This document shows positions 17,220 to 29,488 of a stretch of DNA of 64,000 bases, one piece after another. The first letter of the stretch is position 1. Each line of letters starts with the position of its first letter. The notes under the pieces were generated by a model. It saw only the letters and a program-made list of their open reading frames with translations, had not been told where the DNA came from and made no database searches. The stretch is from Hypomesus transpacificus (Eukaryota > Chordata > Actinopteri > Osmeriformes > Osmeridae). Both the position numbers and the translations under genes were made by a program. The stretch spans positions 8,131,376 to 8,195,375 of the forward strand of contig NC_061063.1 of assembly GCF_021917145.1 (NCBI RefSeq). Reading direction: 5' to 3'.

Positions 17220-18953
17220 TCAGAGGTTCTTACAGCAGGTCTTACGCTCCGCCTGGGCCTCGCTGGCCGGGCCCGTCGGGCTGGACAGGGTCACGGCGCT
17301 GATGGACCCCCGGGTCACCTCGCGACTGGCCACCTTCTTGTGGATGGCTGGAACCACAGAGAGAGTTCGGATATCATACAGGCACCAAACATGACGACGA
17401 CACAACATCATCTTGAATTTAAATGTCTTTAACACATTGATTTCTGCCACAATGTGTACCTGAGAGCACGTCATGGAAGGCTGTCTCAACATTGCTGGAG
17501 TCCAGAGCGGAGGTTTCCATGAATAACACATTCTTCTTCTCTGCACGGGAAGACAGAGAGACAGGGAGACGCTGTTAGATCAACTCACACTCAGAGCCAA
17601 GCCAAACCTCAGTACACAACCAGGGTCAGATCACACATGCACGTCAGGGTGAAAAGCATCGCTGGATGTTGTGAGCCGGCCACCTGCAAAGTCCTTAGCC
17701 TCCTCCGTAGGCACGGTCCTCTGGGTCTCCAGGTCTGTCTTGTTGCCCACCAGCATGACCACAATGTGGGGGTCCGCGTGGTCGTACAGCTCCTTCAGCC
17801 AGCGCTCCACGCTCTCATAGGTCAGATGCTTGGTGATGTCGTAGACCAGCAGAGCTCCTACTGCCCCCCTGTAATACCTGGGCAGATAAGCAGAGGAGCG
17901 GGGTGACATTTGATACTGTCTCCCAAACGAGGCAGGTGATTATTTAGGGTGTGGAGGGAGGTTGGAAGGAGTTATTTGTTCAAGAGGTGGAGGGAGGGTA
18001 ATTATTTGGGGAGTGGAGGAATGAGACAATTTGGGGGGGGGAGGGTAGAAGGAGATGATTATTCCAGGGGTGGAGGGAGGTGGCTATTTGGGGGATGGAG
18101 GGAGGGTGGAGAGAGGTGTGTTGGTGCACCCACGCAGAGGTAATGGCCCTGTAGCGTTCCAGCCCGGCCGTGTCCCAGATCTGAGCCTTGATGGTGAAGG
18201 TATCCAGCTGGACGGTGCGCGTGCTAAACTCCACACCGATGGTGGTGCGGCTGTCGTGGTTGAACTCATTCTTGGTGAAACGGGACAGCAGGTTGCTTTT
18301 CCCCACACCGGATTCACCTATTAAAACCACTATGGTTTTATGGGATAGTAATGGAGTTAACGTCATGCCATTTATAAAACAAAAAAGCACCAAATTAGTA
18401 CAACTTCTTTACAGAAACGGGACTTGTTGTAATGTATAACACTATTTCCTTGGTGGTATATTCTGTAAATGTCAACAAGTGTGCAGGTCACTCAACCTAG
18501 CACTTGATGACATCAGATCTCACTTAACGGCATGAGTACCTCCAGATGACACTTTGTTGGAATGTATGGAATGAAAAGGCAAGACTCGCTAGTCCTGATA
18601 AGACAACACAACACTACTTCAACTACATACATTTGACTGTGTAACAGAGGAAAATTCAAGCATTTGAAATGCAGTTGAAATCAATTAGGCTTATGTTCTT
18701 CAATGTCAACAGGGTAAATCAAGTTCTCTACAATGGCAGCCACTTGTCACTTCCTGGTTCACCTGCCTTTCCCTGCTCTCATTACACTGCACTTGTAGTT
18801 CCTCGTTCCACATGACAGCACTAAAGGATCAAACTGCCCTTTGCGCCCAACTGATGTGGAATATAAAACCCCACCAGAGGCTGTGTTTACCTAGGAAAGA
18901 CAAACAGACCACTAACCTTTGAAAACAAAGTTGTACGCCTCGTCAGAGCCCAT
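17220..18953 (-). CDS. rab25: Rab25 small GTPase
   Basis: Five coding exons: 18917..18953, 18134..18329, 17684..17877, 17460..17540, 17220..17347. All have GT-AG ends and consistent phases, giving 211 aa (human about 213). The protein starts [12 protein letters not shown]. The P-loop is GESGVGKS (residues 17-24), switch II is WDTAGLE with Leu69 where other Rabs have Gln, and NKTD and ETSAL complete the nucleotide site. It ends CCKNL, a double-cysteine site for geranylgeranylation. The DTAGLE change marks Rab25 within the Rab11 group and is linked to a more GTP-bound protein. Rab25 directs apical recycling-endosome traffic in epithelial cells. ubqln4 lies just upstream, as in human 1q22. The 256-bp second intron is largely G-rich tandem repeats. 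Confidence 0.95.
17949..18125. repeat. Degenerate G-rich tandem repeat in rab25 intron
   Basis: Several imperfect units of about 35-50 bp built on GTGGAGGGAGG and TATTTGGGG fill most of this 256-bp intron. Confidence 0.7.
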
Positions 18954-21003
18954 GCTGTAGAGCTGAGCTCCAGTAGAATCCTACTCCCACCTGTTCAAAT
19001 CGATACCTCGGGGCTGGTCACACCATGGGACAGAGAGAGACAGGGACAAGACAGGGTAGGAGACACCACAGCCACCGGGAAGCTTCGCCTCTTCGACAGT
19101 GCAAAAAAAAGGGTGACAACGGAGGAGTGAGACTGAGACACGAAACAGGTTCGCCTAAACCAACCCTCTTCTTCTGTAATCTGTGGATAGAGGGAAGCTG
19201 CACCTGACCGTGGACAGCCAGACACACCAAGACGCCCTGCCTGACGAGCCCTCTTGTGGCTCTGCTGACACAGAGAGGCGGGGGAGGGAAACAGGCGAGA
19301 GGGCAGAAACGCGAGAGCAGGTGGAACAGGTAGAACTACCCGCGTGTTGTCATCACGAGACTCCACCCTTTTCTTTGTCTCTCCTTTACTAGATCTCTCC
19401 AGCCAGCCTGGACCTGTTGAATATTAGTCAGACAGGTGGATAACATGATACTGGAGAATGTACAACAGGGATGGCTACAGTGGCATTACATAAATAAAAT
19501 AATCACTCAATCTAATTATACATAATATATATTTTTTAAGACATTTCAAGAGATGTGGAAAACATGCAGCATTAGAATTTCTTCAGTAATTCGGACACAG
19601 TCATAGAGAACTCTTCTTGACCAACTTTATTATTTTAGTACAGTACTGTTAAAAGTTAGTTTCCAACATGTTGAATCGGGAAATGGATGTTTTCAGCTGA
19701 GGCCAACAGACAAAGCACAGCTATGGAAGCCATTGCCAAGGTTACCACAACTACGATGCTGAGATTCTCCAAGAAAGTATTACCTAGAACTTCATTTACA
19801 ACAGAGGGTATGGTTGTGTGCCAGCCATACAGGGAACATAGTAAAGCATTTCCATAATATTCAATGCATTCATTCCCAGGAGATTTTGAATGAGACCAAA
19901 ACAAGATCACCTCTAGGTACTACTTTGCACCTCAAATTAAAATACATTATGAATAACCCGATTAAAATGAAAGGAAAGACTGTCTTCTGTCTCGGATCGA
20001 CCACTTGATGACAACTGATTCGATGGTGACGTGGCCACAAAACATCTCAGGCCGCATGCGTTTGTGTGAAGTCACTGCTGACACCCAACCGTGTATTTAT
20101 AATTGGATTGCAATTGAACCAAGGAGAAGGATGCCAAAGGTCTTAAAGGGCCGGAGGAGACAGAAGGAACAGCAGTAGTGGCTGAAAAGAATACACCGTT
20201 ATCTGGAATGACAAATCACAACTGTGGTGGGAGGAGGGTGGACTTCTTCTCAAGCGCTTGCAATAAATAGAGGAGCAGCTAGCGTCTCTAGCTCGACTCT
20301 GGAAGGAGGGGGAGGGAGGGGAGCGGGGGTAGTACGCTGGAGCGATTTGAGTTTTCACTCTTGATTTAGTCCTCCTCTCCTCCGCCTCCTTCATCAGCTC
20401 ACCATTGCATCTATTCAACAGGAAGGAACATCCCCAACTTCATAGAAATACAATGTATAGAAGGGAATCATGTCCAAGCATTAAGTAATGGAGCCGAGTC
20501 ATTGCTACTCTATATGTCTGTCTGCAACGTGCCGTCCTATTTGATAAACCCACGCTTTATCGGAGGAAGAGGAAAAGCAAATCAACTGTTAGGAATCTCA
20601 ATGCTGGATGAGGGTCGGGAGGCAAAACTGTGCCTTTTGTCAGGATCTCTGCATCGGGCCACCCCTCAGGAGGAGTGGTTTAGTCCGGCTCTGCTGCAAT
20701 GGCCTGGGGAGAGCTCTCTCTGGATGACGCCAACATGAAGTGATGGGGGAGCTGCTGCTGTTTTGTTAAGGGGAATGACTTGACAAGAAGCGGTGGAGTT
20801 AGGTTGTTACATATCCTGCCCAGGTCTTGCCTCGAGTGGGTTTGGGATTCGATTAATTTCTCTTGGTTCTCTGGAGATATCATGTGTGCTTGTGTGTGAG
20901 CGTGCATGTGTATGTAATGTTGGCCCTTCCCCTCCCCCCCCCCCCAACTTGCCCACTAAGGTGGATGTATGTGTTACGTGTGTGCGTGGGTGTGCGTGTG
21001 TCT
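18954..21003. other. rab25-ubqln4 spacer and probable ubqln4 3' UTR
   Basis: This holds the rab25 upstream region and, on the minus strand, the sequence after the ubqln4 stop. A possible minus-strand AATAAA lies at 19626-19631, which would give ubqln4 a 3' UTR of about 1.4 kb. An 84-codon frame at 19656-19910 (minus) with one hydrophobic stretch is within that presumed UTR and is not recognised. Confidence 0.4.
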
Positions 21004-24000
21004 TTATGAGGGCTGTGAGCCCAGCAGTCTCTCGATGGCAGCGTTAATGTCTCCTCCGGTGGCGATGAGCGCCTGCAGGTTGGCCTCGCGGTTGATGAAG
21101 CCCATGGCGCTCAGCTGATCCAGCTGCTGCTGGAACCTCACCTCTGGGGTCTGGGTCTGTGCGGGGGGGGGGGGAGGGGGGACAGTTAGGGTGTTACGTA
21201 AAACCACACAGATTTACTTCTGGTGACAAATCTAAAGGGTACATTTGGGGGTGGGTGAAGGGGGACAGTTCAAGAATGTATGCTTACATGTGTGTGAAAG
21301 AGAGAGATGGAGAGAGAGATGGAGAGAGAGATGGAGAGAGAAAGAGAGATCGAGATCGATGGAAAGAGAGAGATGGAGAGAGAGATGGAGAGAGATGGAG
21401 AGAGAGAAAGAGAGAGAGCGAGAGAAAGCTCAAACATGTACCGGTGCACTTCCTCCGGCTCCGGCAAACATTTGGAGCATCTGCTGCATCAGTTGCTGCT
21501 GGGAGGGGCTAGCCCCGCCGCCCGGCGAAGAGGCGGGGTTCTCCGGGACCACGCCCCCTCCGGTGGGCAGAGGGGTCGTGGGGAGGGGGGTCGAGGGCAT
21601 GCCGGGGATCCCACCTGGCGCCAAGCTGTGAACAGGTACACAACTCTTCAGTATGACCAGGTGTTGAGGCTGTGTATTTTATGTGTTTTTTTAGGGGGCC
21701 ACTGATAGTTTAAGGGTTAGGAGCAAAGACTAGGTTAGGTTTTTGGGTTAAGGTCAGGGATTGAATTGTGAGTCCTCAAGACTAGTAAAACAAGGATGCG
21801 TGTGTGTGTCTGTGTACCCGGGCATGAGTCCTGGTGCCTCTGTCTGCAGCGTCTGCAGGCCCTGCTGGATCTGCATGAGCGCCTGCATGGCTCGGGGGTT
21901 GGTCATCACCGACAGGGACTCTGGGTTCTGCATCTGCAAGAACATGGTGGGACCATCAACATCTGCACATCTTCTATGATCTTGAAGAACACAGGAAAGT
22001 GTGTGTGTGTGTGTACCTGCTGCAAAAACACTGGCAGCTGGTGTCTGAACTGTTCCTGCAACTGTGGGTTTCCAGCAAACAGGGGATTATTCATCAGTAC
22101 CTGGGGAAAAGGGAGAGAGAAAGAGCCAGAAAACAGGAAAAAGGGTCAGGATCCTGTCAGAGACCATCTGCAGAACTTCTACCACCACCCTTACTTGACA
22201 CACACATGGAATGCACAGAGCTACATTTACATTTAGTCATATCCAGAGCGACTTACAGTAAGTACAATAACATACCCCCAAGGCAAGTAGGGTGAAGGGC
22301 CTTGCCCAAAGACACAACATCAGTCAGCAGGCAACCTTCTGATTGGTAGCCCGATTCCCTAACCGCTCAGCCATCTGACCCTAACTAACTACCCTAGCTA
22401 ACCAGCCTTAACACGGATGTGGGTTCTAGGGAAGGTTTTCTAGAAAGGTCTTGGACAAACCTGGGAAGCCACGTCAGGATTCTGAGACAGGGACTGCATC
22501 ATGCTGCGCATGTACGGAGCAGACAGCATGTTCTGCATCAGCTGGGGGTTCTCCGAGATCTGCTGCATTAGGCTCTGCATGCCGGGACTGTTGAACATCC
22601 CTGGTGCACAGGGAAAGGAAGGAAGGTGTTAGAGTGTACGTGTGTGTGTGTGTGTGTGTGTGTGCAAGCCCACACTGTGCTCCTCCAGGGTGCACATTTC
22701 ACGCGTGCCCCAGGACCTCTTACCGTTTCCCAGGCTGGCTGCGTTGATCCCCAGAGGGTTCGACACGGACGGGGTGGTGCCACCGGCGGCGGTGGTGGTG
22801 GCGCCTGGGCCTCCCGTGGTGCCCCCCCCGCTCTCCGAGGGGTTGGCGGCGTTGGGGGGGCCCCAGGGGTTAGGCAGGGGCTCGCGGTTCTCAGTCCTGG
22901 ACGGCTGCACGCCCGAACCGTCCGAGTTGCCCCCCAGGGCTGAGAAGGGGTTGTTGCCAAACTGGAGGGAAAAGAGATCCTCAATGGTCACCATCAGTGG
23001 TGAGAAACAGTGATATGGTTACAGTGAGAAACAATGGAAAAAGCACTGATATTAAAGCCATCGACATGATGAGGGGAAGCTACGAGGGTTAAGGGTTAGT
23101 GACCAGGTACCTGTTCTCTGGCTGCGCTGAACATGGGTTCCTGGATGTCCGTGTACATCCTTCTTAGGGCGTTGTAGCCCCCAGGGATGCTCTCCAGGTT
23201 GCTAAGCGCTCGGTCCTGGTTACGCATCATTTCCTGCATCATGGCAGGGTTTCGGGCCAGCTCCATGGTCTGGGGGGAGGGGGGACCGGAGGACGACGAA
23301 TGGGAAGAGGAAAGGTGATTGGTCCGTTAAAAAGCTTACCATCATGTAAATGAAATGTAAATGCCTTCATTTAGCAGCATTTGAATCCCACATGACAGGG
23401 GGGTTTGAACCCTCTATTGATCTGCTCTACCTCTGAGCTATCTATACCCATCATTTGCTGTGCTACCATCTCGTATCTCAAATCCATAACTAAATGATTG
23501 CCATGTTTCCACAGCTGGGAGCTGTGGGTGAAGTGGCTCGTCCCACCTGTCTCATGAGCTCTGGGTTGTTGAGCATGTGGGAGATCTCAGGGTTACGCTC
23601 CATCAGCTGCTGCATCTGGGGGTTGGCCACGATCATCTGCCTCATCAGGTCAGGGTTGGACATCATGTTCTGCACCAGAGGGTTCTCCATGATCTGAGAC
23701 AGCATCTCTGGGTTGGACATGAGCTGCCTCTGCATCTGTTGCTGTAGCTCCATGAAGTTAGCAGAGCCCATGCCCAGGCCTCCCAGGCTGGACAGGTCTC
23801 CAAAGCCAGCTGAAGGAGGAGATGGTAGAGGGAGGGGGTCAGATGGCTGAGCGGTTAGGGAGTTGGGCTATTAATCAGAAGGTTGTTGGTTCGATTCCTG
23901 GCCGTGCCAAATGACGTTGTGTCCTTGGGCAAGGCACTTCACCCTACTTGCTTCGGGGAGAATGTCCCTGTACGTACTGTAAATCGCTCTGGATTAAGAA

Positions 24001-26093
24001 CGTCTGCTAAATGACTAAATGTAAATGTAGGGAGACCGGTAAGGACTACATGAATCTCAACTGTGTGGGTTGGTGAGTGGGTGGGTGGAAGATAATCTTA
24101 CTCAGGATGTTGGGGGTCTGTGTTGGGGCTGAGGCTGGGCCTCCAGGGGTGCCTCCTGTGGAGGAGGGATGGGAGGCTGGACTGGGGCTGGAGGCACTGC
24201 CACCTCCTGCCTGGGTGGAGTTTGAGGAGGACGCCTGTGAACTTGCACCATCTGTTGCCCTGGGAGGATAAGCAAACACAACAATCATGATATGATGTTC
24301 AGATCTTTTTTGAAAAATATATAAATACAGCCAACACAAATGTAATTAATGAATATAGGTCACTAATATTGCAATATTTTATATATCAAATACAGCTATA
24401 TATATTTTATGCAAAGCATATAGATGAATCACGGAATCACTGAAATCAGCCTCCATACTAAAATCCGTTTGACACAGCATGTTGATGATCTGTGGTTGTG
24501 CGGTCTTACTTCTGTGCTGTCTTGATGACCAAGTGGACAGTCAAGCCATCCTTGATCCCGTGTTGGTTAAGTGAGTCGCCATCCTTTAAGATCTTCCCTG
24601 CAAAAATGAGAACCAACTGGTCCTGTTTCGCTTTGAACCGCCGCGATATCTCTTCCTTAAACTGAGATATGGGAGAGATAGAAAGGTACAGAGACATAAA
24701 AGGGAAAGAAAAAGTTAAAACAATTAGCAAACTTTAACTATATTGCAGGTATTGAAGGCCCCATTCCTAGGAAATTACTCAATCCTATTAAGGGGGTTCA
24801 ACCCTGATTACAAATACACCAAATCACTCTTTCAGCTTATTTCACAAGAGGCTAAGATGTAATCCCGTACAAAGAAGGACAAACAGTCACGCTATGAGTC
24901 AATTGCTAATCTTTATTTGGTATTTTTTTTAATCTTGCTTCACATCTGTCAATAAACAGACTATGTTGAAACCATATTTTCATATTGCTCTAAGCATTCT
25001 TGACTACACTTACATTGGTCAATATATCATTTCAGATTCAGATTAATAGCAATAAGTATTTAATAGCCTAGAGTAATGCCTGAGACAGACAAATTAAGAA
25101 TCTGTCTTTAGTGTATTTACCTAAAAAGATGGCCTCTATATTTGTCAAGATCATTCAGAATAAGCATACAAATTCTGTATATCAAAACTTCAGGCTCAGA
25201 ATAAAACTAACAACAGTTAAGTTTAGCTACCAACTAATTAATGAATGACAGATCATTGACTATAACACAAACATTGTACTTGCTAAGCTCTGGTAATTAT
25301 GAAATCCAGAGGATATGCATCAACTGTCTGGTAAGAGTAAACATTGGCTGACAACGTGTTCTTTTCACTGTGTACAGTGTTAAATTCAAGAGAATGTTGT
25401 TAGCCAATTGGCTGACACATAGAATGTTCTCGATAGAAAGGCTCTAAATTGGCCTACAGCTAATTTACACATCTTGCCTTTATGATCAATACTACAGTGA
25501 ACTCCGGTTGGATATTCAAAACACTAGATGGGTAGATGGGTCACTAAGCCCATATTCGCTGCTCTTCAATTTGCTAAAGGGAACTACCTATCCGCTAACA
25601 AGTTTGTCAATGAAGCTACCAGCCGGGTAGCTAGCTGGCTAGCTATCTGTCTATCTTACAATCAAAGATAAATTAATGAAGTATATAAACTTCCACTTAA
25701 CTAACCAACTACATTGACGTGTACATTGTCAAATAACAAAGTGATGTTGTAGAAATATTTTTACAACTTATGCCTAACTAACTACTGACACGCTTATTCT
25801 CTAGCTAGCAAACAACATGCACACACTTATAGACAAGCTAAGCTAGCTTGCTAAATTGACCAGGGAAAGCAAGCAAGGGAAGTGCCAGGGCATGACGTTG
25901 TACTAGCATAGATAGGAAGTGGGGTTCCATATTGATATATTGAACCAACCTGGGTGACAGATGCATCTTCTGAGATCGCGATTTCTTCCTTATCTTTCGG
26001 GGTTTTGACTGTAACCTTAATAATAGTTCCTTCGGAAGCAACAGTTGTATTATTGTTGTTATTCACAGGATCTGCGCCGCCGTTGTCAGCCAT
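21004..26093 (-). CDS. ubqln4: Ubiquilin-4
   Basis: Eleven coding exons: 25950..26093, 24510..24661, 24102..24259, 23547..23809, 23111..23269, 22724..22961, 22461..22600, 22017..22100, 21818..21933, 21442..21625, 21004..21156. Splice sites and phases agree throughout and give 596 aa (human about 601). The N-terminus is a ubiquitin-like domain (about 25-99: [39 protein letters not shown]). The centre carries STI1-type Met/Asn/Gln-rich repeats ([33 protein letters not shown]). The C-terminus is a UBA domain (about 551-594: [20 protein letters not shown]). Ubiquilin-4 shuttles ubiquitinated clients to the proteasome and acts in DNA-damage response. The start ATG is the first that gives the UBL without an odd leader. 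Introns contain three SINE-related copies. Confidence 0.96.
22223..22382 (-). mobile_element. tRNA-derived SINE (copy 3), in ubqln4 intron
   Basis: Reverse copy of the main SINE, with a shortened tail (about 15 bp missing between ACATTTAGTC and ATCCAGAGCG) and a gap in the tRNA-like head. Older-looking than copies 1 and 5. Confidence 0.8.
23345..23450 (-). mobile_element. tRNA-derived SINE of another type, in ubqln4 intron
   Basis: Read on the minus strand, the head has GATAGCTCAGAGGTAGAGC and GGGTTCAAACCC (A and B boxes), followed by TGCTGCTAAATGAAGGC and CATTTACATTTC. The tail resembles the main SINE but the head differs. Confidence 0.6.
23836..24030 (+). mobile_element. tRNA-derived SINE (copy 4), in ubqln4 intron
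   Basis: Near full-length copy of the main SINE, antisense to ubqln4: TCAGATGGCTGAGCGG head, GGTTCGATTCC B box, GGCAAGGCACTTCACC body and ACTAAATGTAAATG tail. Confidence 0.85.
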
Positions 26094-28347
26094 CTTTACT
26101 CCTCCGCTGGAATCGCCTGGATTTTGTGTCCTCTTCCGGGTCATTAAAGTTCACAGTTTCCTTCGAAAAAAGATCACAAAAAAGATTGAAAGACAGAGAG
26201 TACACATGTTATTACTCTTCCATCCCTTGCTATGAGCCTGGGCAGTTTATTTCTTTGAATTCAATTCACATCCATCATTGTGGAGGTGAATAAATTCTGA
26301 ATAAATTCTGGCCTCAGAATTGTGTTATATTCGAAACCATCTGGCTACTGAGTCCAAATTGAATTCCCTATTTAGTTTAAATCCAATCTAAAGAAAGTTT
26401 TCTGATTACAATGCCTTTTAAATGAAATTGCTCTGTCATTCCACTGGGTGTTGAAATGTAGCAAAATATTAGCATAATTGTAATTTGTCAAAGGCAGAGA
26501 TGAAAAAAGTACATCCTTCCCTCAAGTAGAAGTACAGATACCCATGTTTAAAAAGACTGGAAAAGGTTGAAGTACTGACTACACTTTTTCATTCAAGGTA
26601 AAGTAAAGAAGTTTGGAGCTCTGACATAAAGTCTAGGATGGGCTATGATCAAAACAACTCAGCCAGAGCCAGCCACATATCCTCAGATGTATGTCTGCTT
26701 CTTCTTGGTGTCTGTGATTAAATGCTAACACTGATTGACAGATAATAATAACATGGCGGTCTCAATTGATAGATGATCCATTGAATCAGTAATGACGCAC
26801 TGACGCTTGCATTTGATAAAGGGTATGGCATTTCTGTCTGAGCCAGATGACCTTCTCCTTTTGATGGAACTTCCTATCACTGTCTTGAGAGGACTTGTGG
26901 GAGTTAATGCTCGTCTGTGAATTTGTGTGTGCTTGTTGGTGCTTTTACTCCTGACGTAAAAAGTTATATTTACTTACTTAGCTTATCTTAAATAATATAA
27001 ACATTACAACAAAATGTCACAACCAGAAAACTTTAATATGTTTTACAAGAATATGGCTTAATTTCACAGCTACCTATGGACACAATAGACCTGTAGCAAA
27101 ATATAAGACAGAAAGAGGGACCCAATTAGTTCCAGACACCATTCCTGCATGTGTCTGTCGCCACAGCGTCTCCACTGAATGAAAAACGTTGGACTCAGCA
27201 TGTTGCATTGAATTCAGCTGTATTGCAAACTCAAGCACATCCACAGTTCTAGAACACAGCATTCACAAACAAACTAAACAGAAAAAACACAGTCGCCCCC
27301 CATAGTCCCCCACAGAGAAAAAGAGCAGGAGTCACATGCACACTACACCCCCCCCCCCCCCCCCCCCCCTCCCTCCATGGTGCCTTGTTCAAGCGTATCC
27401 AATACAGGGGAAGGATGATTCGGTTTCTGCTTCCATCAACAGAAAAAAGGGATAGGATAACTTTTTTGGAATTTCGCCCAGTGGAATTCTCTTTGACTCT
27501 TTCTCTCTCTCCCAGCTAGAAACCTGTGTCCCTCTCGTTCCCTATCTCCCTCTTTCGTTAACCTGTAAAGGTGAGCCGTTGACCGTTTTTTTTTCTCAGA
27601 AGAAACAAGGTAAAGACAATAATTTTATATAACGTAAGTTAACGTTAACCTTATTCAGAGATAACACTGTAAATACCTTGGTATACAGTTAAATATTAAT
27701 TAAAAGGCAGTTGATTAGCTGTCTTTTAAACATACAATGCAAAAGAAAAAAAACATAACCTGCTTTACTTGTATTATTGAACTAGAATATGGTTTCATGA
27801 GCTTTGACTTTCTCTTGTGGCTCAGCAAAACAAAAAATGGGTTTACTCAGTCCAACAATCCACAGTCTAACTGTCTGACAATAACTGTCTGAAAGGCATC
27901 TTGATGTTAAAGGAAAACTCCACATGCTATTGTTAAATTATTTGAAATGTTAAATGTATAACGTGTTTTTCAGTTTGTTTTAGTTCTTTGTGGGTTAACT
28001 TTATTTGGAGACTTCCCACATATAAATGCTATTTTTTGCAGATATTATACCAGCAAAGAAGTCCTTAGATACCTGGAAGTGTATATCTGTTATGATCTCA
28101 GTACAAACAGTTCATTAAATGTCTGATTTACATTTACATTTATTCATTTGATTGACTGACTTAAAATATAGATGAATGCATAATGGTACGCCTAGAGGTG
28201 TGATGTTGTATACATTTGTGTTTGAGTGTGTCTGTGTGAGTGTACAATATGTAAACGAACAAACATGTATTTTACAATTGCTAACCCCTTCATCCCTCCT
28301 ACCCTATGTTCAGGTGCTCTGCTGCAGCCCCACAATCTCAGGTCAGG
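26094..28347. other. Divergent spacer between ubqln4 and lim2
   Basis: About 2.25 kb between the two opposite start codons. No exon was recognised, though non-coding first exons of either gene could be here. A run of about 22 C at 27349-27370 is the main simple repeat. A fragment of SINE-like tail (ACATTTACATTTATTCATTTG) lies at about 28131-28151. Confidence 0.5.
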
Positions 28348-29488
28348 ATGTATAGTTTCATGGGCGGAGGCCTCTTCTGCGCCTTTGTTGGGAACATTCT
28401 TTTGGTGGTCTCCACGGCAACAGACTATTGGATGCAGTACCGTCTGTCTGGCAGTTACGCTCACCAGGGCTTGTGGAGGTACTGCATGTCGGGCAAGTGC
28501 TACATGCAAACGGACAGCATTGGTGAGACACCCACGTCCGTACAACCCACATACACAAGATAGGGTGTCCAGAGGGAATGGTTGGGTTCCTTCATAGGAC
28601 AGACCTGTTGATGATGCAAAGGAATTCTGCCATATGGCGCCATCTATCGTAAAAAAAAGAAATATGTCATGCTGACCTTATGTAAAAAAAAATACATATA
28701 TTCTAATGCTGATAATCAGTTGAATCAATATTAGTAGATCGCGCATATGTAATGCTTGATGTGTTGCTAATGTCATGTCATTTGACTGAATATGTATTGT
28801 AATGAATACACTACTATGACAGAAGTAGATATCAACCGCACAGTTAATTCAACAGTTATTGGGAATCTCTATGCAGCATACTGGAATGCCACCCGGGCAT
28901 TCATGATCCTGTCGGGGATGTCGTGCTTCGCCGGCATCATCGCAGGCATCCTGTCCTTCGCACATTTCTCCACCTTTGAGAGGTTCAACCGCTCCTTAGC
29001 TGCAGGGATCATGTTCTTCGTCTCCAGTGAGTCCCCATGCGTTTCCAACATTTACTTTGCAAAAGATGACACAAACATACACAAATAAACACACACACAC
29101 ACATCAACGCACATGTATACATGTAGTAAAACAATAAAAAATACACACACACATTGATCATCTACACCCCTGTTTCTACCAGCTTTATTTGTTCTGCTGG
29201 CCATGGCCATCTACACGGGTGTAACTGTCAACTTCCTGGGCAAGCGCTTCGGTGACTGGCGCTTCTCCTGGTCATACATACTGGGCTGGGTGTCTCTGCT
29301 CATGACCTTCTTCGCAGGTAAGAATTAGACATGCATATTTGTAGTCAATCTCCCTCCTCTGAATTATTTTGATTAGACGGAATTAGATTATTTAAGTATT
29401 AACACGTAAACTTTTTTCTGTTCCAGGTATTTTCTACATGTGCGCCTACAGAATGCATGAATGTAGGAGGGGGACCAGCCCTCGCTAG
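28348..29488 (+). CDS. lim2: Lens intrinsic membrane protein 2 (MP20)
   Basis: Four coding exons: 28348..28522, 28877..29026, 29183..29317, 29427..29488. All have GT-AG ends and compatible phases, giving 173 aa, the same length as human LIM2. It opens MYSFMGGGLFCAFVG, with an N-terminal membrane segment, the claudin-family extracellular motif GLWRYC...C, and three more membrane segments (FMILSGMSCFAGIIAGIL, MFFVSTLFVLLAMAIYTG, WSYILGWVSLLMTFFAGI). It ends MHECRRGTSPR. LIM2 is a tetraspan protein of the PMP22/EMP/claudin family in lens fibre-cell membranes, involved in junctions and fibre-cell fusion. An in-frame upstream ATG at 28306 would add 14 residues absent from the family, so 28348 is preferred. 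Paralogue number is not resolved. Confidence 0.96.

Noticed and set aside
19656..19910. 84-codon minus-strand frame with a hydrophobic segment
   Set aside because: Lies in the presumed ubqln4 3' UTR; no family recognised and no splice sites seen.
28306..28347. Upstream in-frame ATG for lim2
   Set aside because: It would add 14 residues not found in the LIM2 family; the family start MYSFMGGG is at 28348.
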